Of a stretch of DNA of 64,000 nucleotides, positions 1-11,141 are shown piece by piece. The notes beneath the pieces were generated by a model. The model saw nothing but the letters and a program-made list of their open reading frames with translations, was not told the DNA's origin and made no database searches. The stretch spans positions 38,988,947-39,052,946 of the forward strand of contig NC_086180.1 in NCBI RefSeq assembly GCF_023053635.1, given 5' to 3'. The position numbers were made by a program, and so were the translations under genes. Numbering within the stretch: position 1 is the stretch's first letter; the number at the start of each line of letters is the position of its first letter. This DNA comes from Elgaria multicarinata webbii (taxonomy: Eukaryota; Chordata; Lepidosauria; Squamata; Anguidae).

Positions 1-840
1 AGCAGCAGAAGGGGGTGCTCTCAGGGGCAAAACTCCCTCTCTATTCCCTCAGATTCCCCTGCTTCTCATACCCTCCTGCTGTTGCTGCTTACATGTTTTA
101 AAATATGCATGTTAATTATACTGAAGCAATTAACGGTACTTCTAGTTTGGTTTTCATGCTAAAGCAGGGATGAGGAAGTAGATGGGGGGGAATGGCCCCC
201 AACCCTCCATAGGTCAGATGCCCTGTCCACCCAATCCCCTGTGGGCCAAATGATGTCAGGGGGTTAGCCCCACCCCAGTGTCATTTGGTTCCCACCCAGC
301 ACAGCTTATCGGCTTCCACCAACTCCCAAATTCAACAGGCGCTGAGAGAACAAAATCCTTCCATTGCTAGTTGAGTCACCCACCTGCCGTCATCTGCCCA
401 CTCAGGCTGCTAGACTTGGCTGCACTGGGAGAACCAGTTCCTATGCCTACTTAGTGTCTGACAGAAAGTCAGGCCTGACACCACCCTTCACACTTCAAAT
501 TGCAGGGTACCTGGAGAAATATACACTTTTCAGTGGCTCCTGAGACATTAGGGTGTGCCTGGGCACACCCGGCACATCCTGTACGCACACCTGTGACTGC
601 TTCAAAAGGAGAGATGCTATTCCAACCAAGTTATGTTTTCTTATCTGTTCTGTTTTGCTGTAAACTTGTATTTAGTATATTTTTGCATATTATTGTGATA
701 TTGTTGTTTAGTATATTGTTAAATATTGTTGTAGTATAACGTTGAACATTTTTGTTATATTTCTGCTGTAAACTTACACTTAGTAGAGTCGAATGGATTA
801 TTGTATTTATTGTATTGTAAACTTTGCTACTTTATTTTAT
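1..840. other. No recognised gene; AT-rich 3' part
   Basis: No coding similarity is visible. Open frames here are short and lack domains. Part may be an old interspersed repeat but I cannot name it. Confidence 0.4.
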
Positions 841-898
841 GTACAATGCTTTATAATAAAGTGCTATATAAATTATTATTATTAATATTATTATTTCT
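841..898 (+). repeat. L2-like LINE 3' tail, degenerate
   Basis: The words GTACAATG and GTGCTATATAAATTATTATT resemble the L2 tail of the intact copy at 11,030-11,131 (GTACAGCACC ... GGTGCTATATAAATAAATAA). This is a weak match. Confidence 0.35.
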
Positions 899-920
899 TG
901 TAGATCGACTAGTGTCTGTT

Positions 921-1215
921 AGGGTGACCATATGAAAAGGAAGACAGCACTCCTGTATCTTTAACAGTTGTATTGAAAAGGGAATTTCAGCAGGTATTAT
1001 TTGTATGCATGCAACACCTGGTGAAATTCTCTCTTCATCACAACAGTAAAAGCTACTCAGGACCCCTGACTATCATTACCAGATACAAAAGAGGGGAGGG
1101 CTCGTACAGCTTTAACTGTTGTGATGAAGAGGGGATTTCACCAGGTGCTGCATGAATACAAATGACATCTGCTGAAATTCCCTTTTTAATACAACTGTTA
1201 AAGATACAAGAGCTC
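921..1215. repeat. Interspersed repeat with long inverted arms
   Basis: The segment 951-1054 is repeated as its reverse complement at about 1108-1213 (arms share CTTTAACAGTTGTATT, AATTTCAGCAGG and ACCTGGTGAAATT). It starts AGGGTGACCATATG. A single-arm copy lies at 4396-4555. The arms and start suggest a non-autonomous DNA transposon of uncertain superfamily. Confidence 0.6.
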
Positions 1216-2280
1216 CATTGACCTTTTCATCTGGCCAACCTAGAAAACTCTCCAGCTCGGGACAAAACCCCATTAAAATGGCACCAGGCAAACCCTTCTG
1301 CCAGGATTGTTCCATAACTGGGGTGCAACCATCAAAATGTACCCCCCTCTCCCTAGTGAAAAGCTGCCACTTCATTTGGCCTGGGACACTTGAAGCAGGG
1401 CCTCTGAAGAGTGAAGAACAGAAGGCAAGCCAGCCGTGTGAGGCCCGTGGGCATATTTTGTGCAGCGAGAGACACCCTCAGAAAGGTGCTCACCCAAATC
1501 TCGCTGCCTCTCCTCCTTGGCACCCAGCACTGAATTTCCATACCAGTTCCTACATGGAAATGCATTCCATGTAGGAATTTTGTAGCATTTAAAGGAACTT
1601 GTCAACAAATCGTGAACTGAGGTATCTTGAATTCAAGCTGAACACTCTAGCCTTAGGTTTTGTGTTCTTCCAGCTGCCCCTTATACTTTGAGGCATTCTG
1701 TTCTATCCTTCAGAAATGTAATAAAATACCACCCCGTGGCTAATTCTATGACTTAGTGACCCCAAGCCAACATGTTCAAGACTCAACAAAAATAATTCTT
1801 GTCAGTGTCAAAGGTGAAAAGATTTTCAGGAAATGTGTGCAAGGATTAGTTTTCACTTTCCTGAAGCTTTCTCTTTAACTCCAATGAACTTTTCTGCAGC
1901 TGGGGATATATAAACACATACATAAAGGAAGTGTTCCCTTTTTTTCTCTTTAGCTTTACTATGTTATTTTGGATTGTTCTTTTATTTTCTGGATTTTATT
2001 ATCTCAAAGTATTAATGTGCAAGATACTGACTTGGGGTGTTAGGTGGGTAGGGGCAGAATCAGTCAGTTCTTGGCACCAAATTTATTTCTACATGTCATT
2101 TATTGCAATAAATAATATTGGTGATAATTTTTGCTATTTTTTTTTAACCCATTTTATAATTCATGGTTGTTGTTTTAACCTGGAGTAAGTGTTTGTTCAA
2201 ATATTCACCAATTAGTGGATGTTGTTTTCTGTTCTTTGGACTGCATCCTTAGCCACACTTACCGGGAAGTAGGCTCCACA
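1216..2280. other. No gene recognised
   Basis: No exon-like or named repeat structure could be supported. Open frames here are chance frames on both strands. Confidence 0.4.
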
Positions 2281-2287
2281 GAACACA

Positions 2288-2450
2288 ATTTATTTATTTA
2301 TTTATTTATTTAAGGATTTTTATGCTGCCATTCAGCCAAAAAAGGCTCTCATGGCGGCTTACAAAAGTATTTCTTGACAGTCCCTGCCTACAGGCTTACA
2401 ATCTAAAAGATATGACACAAAAGGAAAGGGGATTGGGAGGGAGGAGGAAA
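2288..2450 (-). repeat. L2-clade LINE 3' end, minus strand
   Basis: Reverse-complement reading gives TTAGATTGTAAGCCTG, GGCAGGGACTGTC and then a tail with (AAATA)n. This matches the intact L2 tail at 11,030-11,131 in layout. Confidence 0.6.
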
Positions 2451-2739
2451 TGGGACGTACTTCTGAGTAGACATGCAAAGGAGAAGGCTGTTTTCTTTTC
2501 CTCAGCTATTTACAGTTCTTACACTGTAAGATTTACAGACATATCCTCATTTTCTTCACCCATTATTTAAATCATCCACAATAAGCCCTGTCTAAAAATG
2601 CCACGCATCTCTCAGAAACAAAGTGCCCTGCCATTAGGCAGAGTGAGGTGCGGGGAGGTGTTGGAGGACAAATCTGTGGGTATCATGTGGCCTGCCTTAT
2701 CAGTACAATTGGCTTCTGTGCATGGAATAGATGAGGAGT

Positions 2740-2745
2740 GCCATT

Positions 2746-2784
<39 letters not shown>

Positions 2785-2835
2785 TTACATTTTTATACCA
2801 CCCAATAGACGAAGCTCTCTGGGCTTGTCCTTCAC
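2740..2835 (-). repeat. LINE/SINE 3' tail with (TTTA)n, minus strand
   Basis: An (ATTT)n run is followed by ACATTTTTATACCACCCAAT and GAAGCTCTCTGGGC. The same tail recurs at 53,604, 56,068, 59,562 and 63,725, so it is one very common family. Confidence 0.7.
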
Positions 2836-3154
2836 TCCAGGCAACAAAATGTCTTTGACCGGCCCTAATGACTTACTGCATTATTTCTCAGCAAAACCAA
2901 AGGACAAGGTAGATGCAGGCACAGATGTAAAGCTATGGCTCTGAATCTACAAACAGGTCTGTTCGAAATATTTTAAGATCCCAGCCAGGAATGTAGTGGG
3001 ACTATTTATTGCTTCTGCAAACCCTCTGGGGCTCATACGCAATAGCAGTGCAGCCACCAAGAGCTCGCACTGAAATAGTGGCCACTGAAGAACACTTTAA
3101 GCATTGCAGGGGGGGACAACAGTAGTTTGACTTAAAGCAATATTAACTAACTAC

Positions 3155-3300
3155 CTCATTTATTTGTTTGTTTATTACACTTTCAGACCACCCAGTAACT
3201 GGAGTTCTCTGAGTGGTGTACGGGTAAATTAAAAACATAAAATACAAAGCAATAAGCAATGATAAAATCAGCATGTAATAAAACCACCAGCATGTAATAA
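3155..3300 (-). repeat. LINE 3' end, minus strand, diverged
   Basis: A T-rich run is followed by ACCACCCAGTAACTGGAG and TCTCTGAGTGG, a diverged version of the common tail, then A-rich 3' UTR-like sequence. Confidence 0.5.
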
Positions 3301-3305
3301 AACCA

Positions 3306-3420
3306 GGGGTACTGACAATCGGAGGGTCCACGGCTCAGTGTGATAGAGCACATGCTTTATATACAGAAGGTCCCAGGTTCAATCCCTGGTATTTCTATAT
3401 AAAGCAGCTTCCTATATTCC
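3306..3420 (+). repeat. tRNA-Ala-like SINE fragment
   Basis: A box A-like GGCTCAGTGTGATAGAG and box B-like GGTTCAATCCCTGG occur at tRNA-like spacing, as in tRNA-Ala-derived squamate SINEs. The anticodon arm and acceptor stem do not pair well, so this is not a functional tRNA gene. Confidence 0.6.
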
Positions 3421-4395
3421 TAACAACGGAGCGCATAAAACCAAAGTTTAAAACAGCAGCAAAATAAAACAGCATGAAACTCTAGAAGAGTTAAAAACAG
3501 TTGTAAAAATACTTGAGTGGGGGAAAAGGTCTTCTTGACCTGGTGCTGAAAATACCATCTTGTGCGCACCAGATGAACCTCTTTGGTTACACACCAGTGG
3601 TAAGACCCTCTCTCTCTGTTGTAGCTCCTACCTTGCCTTTTTTTGGCAGGGGCACCTGGAGGAGGGCCTTGGAATGCTCCCAGGGACTGTCTATACACAG
3701 GGAAAGCCCCACAGTGGCTGCAGATCTGCACTGCGTCAGTTACACAACGCAGGTACAGCTTTGCAGCCACTGCCGGACTTTCCAGCAAAGCCACAGGTTG
3801 AAAAAATCTAACATCCCTCTGGGGCCAATGTAGGGTCACTGCCTGGTGGAAGGTAACCAGCGATTGGTCGCCTTCCACCAGAAAGACAGCAGGGAGCGGC
3901 TCTGATACCCAGATGGCTTCCCAGAACTCTCTCTCCGGTATCAGAATTATCTGATGCCACCCCGGGAGAAGAAAAGCGCAGGGTTTCAGAGGGAGGTAGC
4001 ACCAACCCAGCGCCATAAAGACAGCCCCCCAGAGGGGTCCTAGGACTAACAGCCAGAAGGCATTCTGCAAGTATTCTGTCTTTTTCCTTAACCAATTTTG
4101 CGCAGAAAGAAAAAGAGATGGAAGAAATGGTGAGAAAACATGGGAGAGTTTTGAGTGGAAGACATTGTCTGGAGCCCCTGTAAAATTCTGTGAATGAGAC
4201 AGAGAAATGGTACCATAAAAGCCTGCTCTGGAAGCACAATTGGACTTACCCAGTGAAGGGTAAGTCCTATTTCAATGGGGAACTGAATGAACTCTGGGTT
4301 TCAATCAGAACCAGTCAGAATGCTAAAGTAGCTATCCAAATTACTGAACACTTTCACCAACATGGTTCGTAAGGTCCAGGTTCATAGTTAGGGGA
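3421..4395. repeat. Palindromic segments, probably non-autonomous DNA transposon(s)
   Basis: Segments around 3695 and 3795 are partial inverted copies (both contain CAGTGGCTGCA in opposite orientation), and a strong hairpin lies at 3843-3881. No coding similarity is visible and the boundaries are uncertain. Confidence 0.35.
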
Positions 4396-4555
4396 GTAGG
4401 GTGACCATATGGAAAGGAGGACAGGGCTCCTCTACCCTTAACAGTTGTATAGAAAAGGGAATTTCAGCAGGTGTCATTTCTATGCATACAGCACCTGGTG
4501 AAATTCCCTCTTCATCACAATACTTAAAGCTGCAGGAACCCTGCCCTCTTGATCC
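4396..4555 (+). repeat. Second copy of the AGGGTGACCATATG repeat
   Basis: The segment shares AGGGTGACCATATG, AATTTCAGCAGGTGTCATTT and ACCTGGTGAAATTCCCTCTT with 921-1054. Only one arm is present. Confidence 0.6.
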
Positions 4556-5012
4556 AATGTGGACCCAATCTGTTTAGCGTTATGAAGGTTTAAAACCTTT
4601 AGGCCCAGAGGAGTATTCTTCTTGAATTTAATGAGACTTAGGGCTTTTCTACATGAGGTATTTATTGTGCGCTCATCATTGTTTACAAGTTCTTTAGATG
4701 ATGACATGCCCCTCCAGTTTTGCTTCTATGTCTAACCACAACTTTTGGCATTTTTTTTTAGAGAAGAAAGTGTGGTATTTAACTGTAAAACCAAAACCCC
4801 ACTTTTTTTACTTGTGCAATTGCACTATTCTGCTATACCACAGTGTCACCTAGAGGTTATGCTGTTGAAAAGGAGAAAAGGAAAATCTCTTTACTCAGGT
4901 CTCAACTCATGACAAAATCAAATGTAGATACAGCCAATTAACAGCCTTGTGTAGAACAGCTCTTTGTCCAAACTAAGTGTGTACAGGATTGCAGCCAAAA
5001 TGTAGCAATTTG
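4556..5012. other. No gene recognised
   Basis: AT-rich sequence without recognisable exon or repeat. It ends with the left 8-bp target duplication (GCAATTTG, 5005-5012) of the hAT-like element. Confidence 0.4.
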
Positions 5013-7088
5013 TAGGCATGTGCTCCGTTCCGATTAGAAGCGTAGAAGCAGGAGCGAATTGGCCTGCTCCGCCTTGCCCAGAGGCAGAGTAGAAGTGGAC
5101 CGCGGACCCCTAGAAGCAAGGCGAAGAGAAGTGGCCATTGGCGGAGCGCTTCTCTTTACGTGGAGCGATCCGATCGCCATTTTGAAACATTTCGCCCATA
5201 GGATTGCATTGCGGAAAATAAAAGGGGATAACTGTTGTTTTTGAAGCTATCTTTCTGAAACTTCTTGTGCTTAGAGAGTCATGGCTGGGGGTCATTTTGA
5301 GCCTACTCTCAGCTCTCTGCGTGGTGTGGTTCGCTTGCTAGAATTTTTTTAAAAACCGGTAGGAAAAATACCTTTTCCGAAGGGCTGAGGGGCAGAGTCA
5401 ACTCCCGGTCATGATCACATGATCCCAAAGTTGGAGGAGGGGATAGGCAAAACGGGAAACTTGGGATTCTGGGAACTTCTCTTTCTTATTCTGAACGGAC
5501 TTTTCCCAGTGTTTTTTAAAACGGTAGCCCCACCAAATGCACAAACACAACCTGAAATCATATACTAAGCCAATAATAAAAGAGCACTGCTACCCACCCT
5601 AACTTTGGGGAACAACTGAAAAGATGTGGTGCAAGGGGATGAGCTCCCCTAGGGCATGCCATGTGGATGTGCCCTCACTCTCTCCTGTACTTGGAGGGCC
5701 ATCAGAGCCCACCAAAGAGAGTAGCCTGGTGGAGCAATGCCTTTCATGAGTTGAACTGAGAGCGTTGCTTCTTAAAAGACTGGTCACTAGGACCAGTCAA
5801 ATTGGTAGATGCTTCCCCCTCCCCTGGGCACGTCCCCCTCTTACTGGTAAAAGACAGATATAGCCTTTTTTTTAAAGTTCTTCTTGTTGTTTATTCAGCA
5901 ACACTGCTGCTTTTAATTCCACCCTCCTTCGTTTATTTATTTATTTATTCCATTTTATATGCATTACTGGCTTATCCTTGGCTCACTTCCTTATGCCCCC
6001 AGAAATGTCTGCTGCCTGCCTGCCTTCCCTCCCTCCTCCCCTGCCCGCCTCGCAGGGATGGTTTGTGTCTGGCTTTAACTCAGGGGAGAAGTCCTTCCTG
6101 CGCTCACTTGGAGTTTTGGAAGTTCCAAATCCATTTTTCAAGTGTGGAAGAAGATTCATATTAGGTTGATGATCTCTACTCCCCAATTCATGGCATCTTG
6201 GGATTTCCTTTGAAATGGCCCCATTGAGCTGTCTGCAGGTTTAAGCCCTGCCAAAAATCAGGGGATGATGGGATTGCCTTGTACCTTGGCATGATTGTGA
6301 GTCTAGATGGCATCTGTGAGTGTGCCCACTTCCCTTTTTTTTATCTGTCCAAATGTCAGAGAACAGTCCACTTCTGCAAATGGGGTGCCCGATTTTCATA
6401 AATTCCCCAAACATCAGGGGATGATGCGACTGCCTTGAGTCTTGGCGTGCATGTGTATCCCTGGATAAGCTGTCATGGTGGCAAGTTCGAGGTTTCTAAC
6501 GTGCAAATTGATGGAGCTATCGAAAGCGGTGTGAATGGGGTGCCTGATTTTCATAAATTCCCCAAAAATCAGGGGATGATGCGACTGCCCTGAGTCTTGG
6601 CATGCGTATGTATCCCTGGATAAGCTGTCATGGTGGTGAGTTTGAGGTTTCTAACGTGCAAATTGACAGAGCTATCGAAAGGGGTGTGAATGGGGTGCCC
6701 AATTTTCATAAATTTCCCAAAAATCAGGGGATGATGGGACTGCCTTGAGTCTTGGCATGCGTGTGTATCCCTGGATAAGCTGTCATGGTGGTGAGTTTGA
6801 GGTTTCTAACGTGCAAATTGACGGAGCTATCGAAAGGGGTGTGAATGGGGTGCCCGATTTTCATAAATTCCCCAAAAATCAGGGGATGAAGGGATTGCCT
6901 TGAGTCTTGGCGTGCATGTGTATACCTCCATGAGGTGTCATGGTGCCAAACTTGAGGTTTCTAACTTTCACAGAAAAAAAGTTGTATACTTTTTTAGCTT
7001 AATGCAAGCCTATGGGGGGGGGAAACGGAGCTCCCATCCGCAGCGGATCTGGAAGAGAAGCGGAGCGGGGGGTCCGTGCACACCCCTA
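5013..7088. mobile_element. Non-autonomous hAT-like DNA transposon (2.08 kb)
   Basis: An 8-bp direct repeat GCAATTTG flanks the element at 5005-5012 and 7089-7096, the target-site length typical of hAT elements. The termini are imperfect inverted repeats: TAGGCATGTGCTCCG at the left and TAGGGGTGTGCACGG when the right end is read in reverse. The inside holds CpG-containing unique sequence and a 155-bp tandem array, with no transposase-like ORF. It therefore must have been mobilised in trans. The intact target duplication and ends suggest a fairly young insertion. Confidence 0.7.
6226..6975 (+). repeat. 155-bp tandem repeat array, about 4.7 units, inside the hAT-like element
   Basis: The phrase TGGGGTGCC(C/T) recurs at 6381, 6536, 6691 and 6846, exactly 155 bp apart each time. 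A degenerate unit precedes (about 6226) and a partial unit follows to about 6975. Units share CAGGGGATGA, CTTGGC(A/G)TGC and GAGGTTTCTAAC. The middle units are the most alike, suggesting unequal exchange. Confidence 0.85.
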
Positions 7089-7096
7089 GCAATTTG

Positions 7097-7680
7097 TAAT
7101 GTCCCTGGTAAGGGCTCCAATGAGCCACCATGCCCTCTTCCAGGATACTCCATTCCATCCATCCCTTTTTGGCCAGAGGTTGCCCGAGCAGCCAGTCAAC
7201 ATTCCATCTTCTCTAAGTACCCTCGGTTCTCATTGGACTGATTGTTGTTGTTTTTTCCTAAAGTTTTGTTGTACTTTTCCAGACTTTGGGGTTTCCCAAA
7301 CTTGCTGAAACTTTCCACTTTGTGCATTCATAATGCCACATTGGTTACACAAAAATCCACACAGAGAGAATGTATGCACTGTTTATATATGACAGAGGTG
7401 CTGAATCTCAGTCACGTAGCTCAAACACAGCCTATCTAGGGTTCCAATTCAGCGCTCTTGAATACAGCAGATGGCCATACACCCATTTCCCCAACCACCA
7501 ATCATTTGGTGGCTTTCTGACTATGCTTTGGGGTCTGCCACAGTGTTGCCTCCATCCAAGCAGCAGGCACTGGGGGCAGGGAGTGGTTTAGTGATGGCAC
7601 CAAGCAGAGCTCCAGCCCATGTGCGTTTGCTGGCTGCCATTGCCATGGCCAAGCGGTGTTCAAACTGTTCTGGAGGGGTT
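7097..7680. other. No gene recognised
   Basis: No exon-like or clear repeat structure was found; the open frames overlap one another without domains. Confidence 0.4.
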
Positions 7681-7689
7681 TGTACTCCC

Positions 7690-7865
7690 TATAAAGGATC
7701 AGATTCATAGTTTGTGGGTGTACTTGGATCCAGCATTATCACCAGAGGCAATGTGGCCTCAGTGGTACATAGCACCTTTTATCAGCTTAGGTTTATATAC
7801 TAACTACAGCCCTATTTGGACAGAGATTGCATGGTTAAAGTTATCCATGTTCTGCTAATGCTATT
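7690..7865 (+). repeat. LINE reverse-transcriptase fragment (L2/CR1 group)
   Basis: Translation gives DQIHSLWVYLDPALSPEA, resembling the segment after the RT palm that reads like SLGV.LDPSLS in lizard L2-like LINEs. The frame then decays. It is a short fossil next to the intact L2 copy but belongs to a different subfamily. Confidence 0.5.
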
Positions 7866-7939
7866 GTTCTAGTTGCCTCCTTTTAGGAGAGGGATATAAT
7901 ATGGACAAACTTTGTATTGGAACACTCTTTAATATGAAG

Positions 7940-10900
7940 GCTAGCTCTGGCTAATCCCGTCCTGCGCATGTCTTACTTCCCTGCCTACTTGCTATCTCTC
8001 TCCCCATTTCTTCTCCTAATTCCTTTCTCCTCATATCTGTTCCCTATGGCTCGCTCCAAGCTCATCTCTCCCAACTTAGTTCCTATTCGGTGTCTCCCCC
8101 CCTCACAGCTGCCTTTCTCATGCTCCTTATGGAACTGTCGCTCTATTGCTTCCAAGGCCCCTGTCATCCAGGACTTGTTCTTCTCTAGATCTCTCCACCT
8201 CCTTGCTCTTACTGAAACATGGCTTCCTGCCCATGATACCGCCATCTCTGCTGCCCTCTCTCTTGGAGGACTCTCTTTCTCTCACTCGAGTCGCCCAGAG
8301 GGTCGAGGTGGTGGTGTGGGTCTTTTATTATCGAGTTTGTGCCAGTTCCAGCCTCTTTCCATTCCACCTTCACACTGCTTCTCCTCCTTTGAGGCACATG
8401 TGGTGAGACTCTTCACTCCGCTGCGACTGCGTGTTGCAGTTCTCTACCGCCCCCCTGGCTCATCCTCTAAATTTCTCTCTGATCTCGACTCATGGCTGTC
8501 CTTTCTCCTCTCTGACAACTCTCCTACTCTGATCTTGGGTGACTTCAATATCCATGTGGATGACCCTCACGATGCTGCAGCTCTACGATTTCGCTCCTTA
8601 TCTTCCTCTTACGATCTTAAGCTCTGCTCTGAAGCACCCACTCATTCCCTTGGACACTGTCTGGATCTTGTCCTCACTCGGAACTGCTCTGTCCTGGACT
8701 TTTCTATTGCTGACTTTCCTCTGTCAGATCATCATCTAGTCTCTTTCAATATCACTCACAATCCCCCTCCTTCACGTCCCGCTTCACGCCCTTGTCGTGA
8801 CCTGCATTCTATCAACTACGAGGCTTTTTCTCAGTCTTTAGCCTCCTCTCTCCCTTCTGTCTACACAGCCGTCTCCTTGGACTCAGCCGTCTCCTCCTTT
8901 AACTCCTCCTTATCTTCAACTCTTGATAATCTTGCTCCATCTACAACTCGGATAGTCCGCCCCTCTCAACCCCAACCGTGGCTCACCTCTTTCCTCCGCT
9001 ACCTTCGCTCTTGTTCCCGGGCAGCCGAACGCCTGTGGCGTAAGACCAAGGACTGGGCGGACTTTGTCCACTACAAATTTGTTCTCTCCTCCTTCTCTTC
9101 TGCCATTTCACTGGCCAAACAGCAGCACTACTCAACGTTGATCCAGTCAAATGCTAAGCACCCTCAGCGGCTCTTCGCGTCCTTCAATTCTCTTCTGAAG
9201 CCTAATCCGCCATCTCTCCCCGCCTCTCTGTCTGCCAACGACTTTGCCTCTTTCTTCAATGCTAAAATCCAAACTATACGCTCAGATCTAGCCAACTCTG
9301 CTCCGCTTCCAGCTCCTGCCCCTCACCTGTCAGTTCCTCCTTCAACTCTCTCGGCGTTCCCTTCGGTCTCAGCTGATGAACTGTCTAAAATACTGCGCTC
9401 ATCGAAGCCTTCCACTTGTTCCCGTGATCCGATTCCCTCTCGCGTCTTTATTAATCTTATCCCCGCTATTCTCCCGTCCTTGCTTCACATCATTAATTCT
9501 TCTCTGTCCTCTGGTTCATTTCCTTCTGCTTTTAAACATGCTACAGTCTCTCCCATTCTCAAAAAACCCACTCTTGATCGACTATCACTGTCTAACTACC
9601 GACCTGTCTCCCTCCTGCCCTTTGTCTCAAAGATCCTGGAACGTCTGGTCTACTCTCGTTGTCTTGACTTTCTCTCTAATAACTCTGCTCTGGATCCCTT
9701 TCAATCTGGCTTCCGTCCTTTGCATTCCACTGAAACAGCCCTTACCAAGATCACCAATGATCTCCTTACTGCCAAGTCTAAAGGCCATTATTCCATTCTT
9801 ATTCTCCTTGATCTAACCGCAGCCTTTGACACGGTTGATCACGATCTTCTCTTAGATTCCCTCCATGACCTTGGACTCTGTGGCTCTGTCTATAACTGGT
9901 TCGCCTCCTATCTAGAGGGTCGCTCTTTCAGCGTGTCGGCTAACGGCAGCTCGTCCTCCTCTTTTCCCCTTTCAGTTGGGGTTCCGCAAGGCTCGGTGCT
10001 TGGCCCGTTGTTGTTCTCTCTATACATGCTGCCCTTGGGCAAGCTTATTCAATCTCACGGCCTCCAATATCACCTGTATGCCGATGATACACAATTATAT
10101 CTTTCATCTCCGGAACTTTCTCCAGATGTTCACGATCGTATCTCAGCATGTCTTTCAGATATCTCAGCCTGGCTGCTTCATCGTCGTTTGAAACTTAACA
10201 TGGCAAAGACTGAATTGCTTGTTTTTCCTCCTAAACCTTCTCCTCACCTCTCATTCTCTCTTACTGTCAACGATGTCACACTTACTCCGGTCAAGGAAGC
10301 TCGTAGTCTTGGCTTTATATTTGACTCCTCGCTCTCCTTTACTCCTCACATCGAGGCTGTAGCTAAATCCTGTCGTTTCTTCCTATATAATATTGCCAGG
10401 ATTCGACCATTTTTGTCTGTCTCTTCTGCCAAGACTCTCGTTCACGCACTGGTTATCTCTCGGCTGGACTACTGCAACCTTCTTCTCTCTGGCCTTCCTT
10501 CGTCTCACATCAGTCCGCTGGTCTCTGTCCACCACTCTGCCGCTAAGATCATCTTCCTGGCCCGCCGCTCTGACCATGTCACTCCACTTCTGAAATCTCT
10601 TCATTGGCTTCCAATTCACTCCAGAATCCAATATAAACTTCTCCTGCTGACCTTCAAGGCTCTTCACGGTCTAGCTCCTCCCTATCTCTCCTCTCTCATC
10701 TCACACTATCGCCCCACTCGGGCTCTCCGCTCCTCTGATGCCATGCTTCTCGCCTGCCCAAGGACCTCCACTTCCCTTACTCGGCTTCGTCCTTTTTCTT
10801 CTGCTGCCCCTTACGCCTGGAACGCTCTTCCAGAACACTTGAGAACTACAAACTCAATCACTGCTTTTAAAACTCAGCTAAAAACTTTTCTTTTCCCTAT

Positions 10901-11131
10901 AGCCTTCAAATATTGAGTTTGTTCTGACTCTATACTATTAGCTTTACCCTACCCGGTGCCTGTTTACACTTCCCTGTGCCTGTTTGCATTCTCCTTCCCT
11001 CTTTATTGTTAACTACAACTTATTAGATTGTAAGCCTATGCGGCAGGGTCTTGCTATGTACTGTGTTATCTGTACAGCACCATGTACATTGATGGTGCTA
11101 TATAAATAAATAATAATAATAATAATAATAA
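7940..11131 (+). mobile_element. L2-clade LINE insertion with intact ORF and target duplication
   Basis: A 10-bp duplication TAATATGAAG flanks the element (7930-7939 and 11132-11141). After the ORF a 3' UTR has TTAGATTGTAAGCCTATG and GCAGGGTCTTGC, then GTGCTATATAAATAAATAA and (TAA)n, the L2 tail design. It is about 3.2 kb. Whether it is full length or 5'-truncated is unclear, since no ORF1 is seen. Tail-only relatives lie at 841, 2288 (minus) and 24,747. Confidence 0.85.
7968..10916 (+). CDS. L2-clade LINE ORF2-type protein (endonuclease + reverse transcriptase), 982 aa
   Basis: This single open frame encodes an APE-type endonuclease followed by a reverse transcriptase, the machinery for target-primed reverse transcription. 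Endonuclease motifs are SLWNCRS (54-60), LTETW (81-85), GRGGGVGLL (112-120), ILGDFN (189-194) and SDHH (253-256). RT motifs include ILKKP and [31 protein letters not shown] (about 613-625), [15 protein letters not shown] and the catalytic YADD (704-707). All key acidic residues are present. An alternative start is the ATG at 8046 (residue 27). An undamaged frame of nearly 3 kb implies recent insertion. Codons are C/T-rich, unlike the AT-rich surroundings. Confidence 0.9.
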   Translation: MSYFPAYLLSLSPFLLLIPFSSYLFPMARSKLISPNLVPIRCLPPSQLPFSCSLWNCRSIASKAPVIQDLFFSRSLHLLALTETWLPAHDTAISAALSLGGLSFSHSSRPEGRGGGVGLLLSSLCQFQPLSIPPSHCFSSFEAHVVRLFTPLRLRVAVLYRPPGSSSKFLSDLDSWLSFLLSDNSPTLILGDFNIHVDDPHDAAALRFRSLSSSYDLKLCSEAPTHSLGHCLDLVLTRNCSVLDFSIADFPLSDHHLVSFNITHNPPPSRPASRPCRDLHSINYEAFSQSLASSLPSVYTAVSLDSAVSSFNSSLSSTLDNLAPSTTRIVRPSQPQPWLTSFLRYLRSCSRAAERLWRKTKDWADFVHYKFVLSSFSSAISLAKQQHYSTLIQSNAKHPQRLFASFNSLLKPNPPSLPASLSANDFASFFNAKIQTIRSDLANSAPLPAPAPHLSVPPSTLSAFPSVSADELSKILRSSKPSTCSRDPIPSRVFINLIPAILPSLLHIINSSLSSGSFPSAFKHATVSPILKKPTLDRLSLSNYRPVSLLPFVSKILERLVYSRCLDFLSNNSALDPFQSGFRPLHSTETALTKITNDLLTAKSKGHYSILILLDLTAAFDTVDHDLLLDSLHDLGLCGSVYNWFASYLEGRSFSVSANGSSSSSFPLSVGVPQGSVLGPLLFSLYMLPLGKLIQSHGLQYHLYADDTQLYLSSPELSPDVHDRISACLSDISAWLLHRRLKLNMAKTELLVFPPKPSPHLSFSLTVNDVTLTPVKEARSLGFIFDSSLSFTPHIEAVAKSCRFFLYNIARIRPFLSVSSAKTLVHALVISRLDYCNLLLSGLPSSHISPLVSVHHSAAKIIFLARRSDHVTPLLKSLHWLPIHSRIQYKLLLLTFKALHGLAPPYLSSLISHYRPTRALRSSDAMLLACPRTSTSLTRLRPFSSAAPYAWNALPEHLRTTNSITAFKTQLKTFLFPIAFKY

Positions 11132-11141
11132 TAATATGAAG

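Noticed and set aside
3328-3400. A tRNA gene
   Set aside because: Box A- and B-like words exist, but the acceptor and anticodon stems do not pair and sequence continues into SINE-like DNA.
3420-4070. A 216-codon minus-strand frame
   Set aside because: It crosses palindromic repeat-like DNA, overlaps frames on the other strand and contains no recognisable domain.
9376-9816. Shifted frame of 146 codons inside the L2 LINE
   Set aside because: It overlaps the 982-codon ORF in another frame and is Leu/Ser/Pro-rich through composition only.
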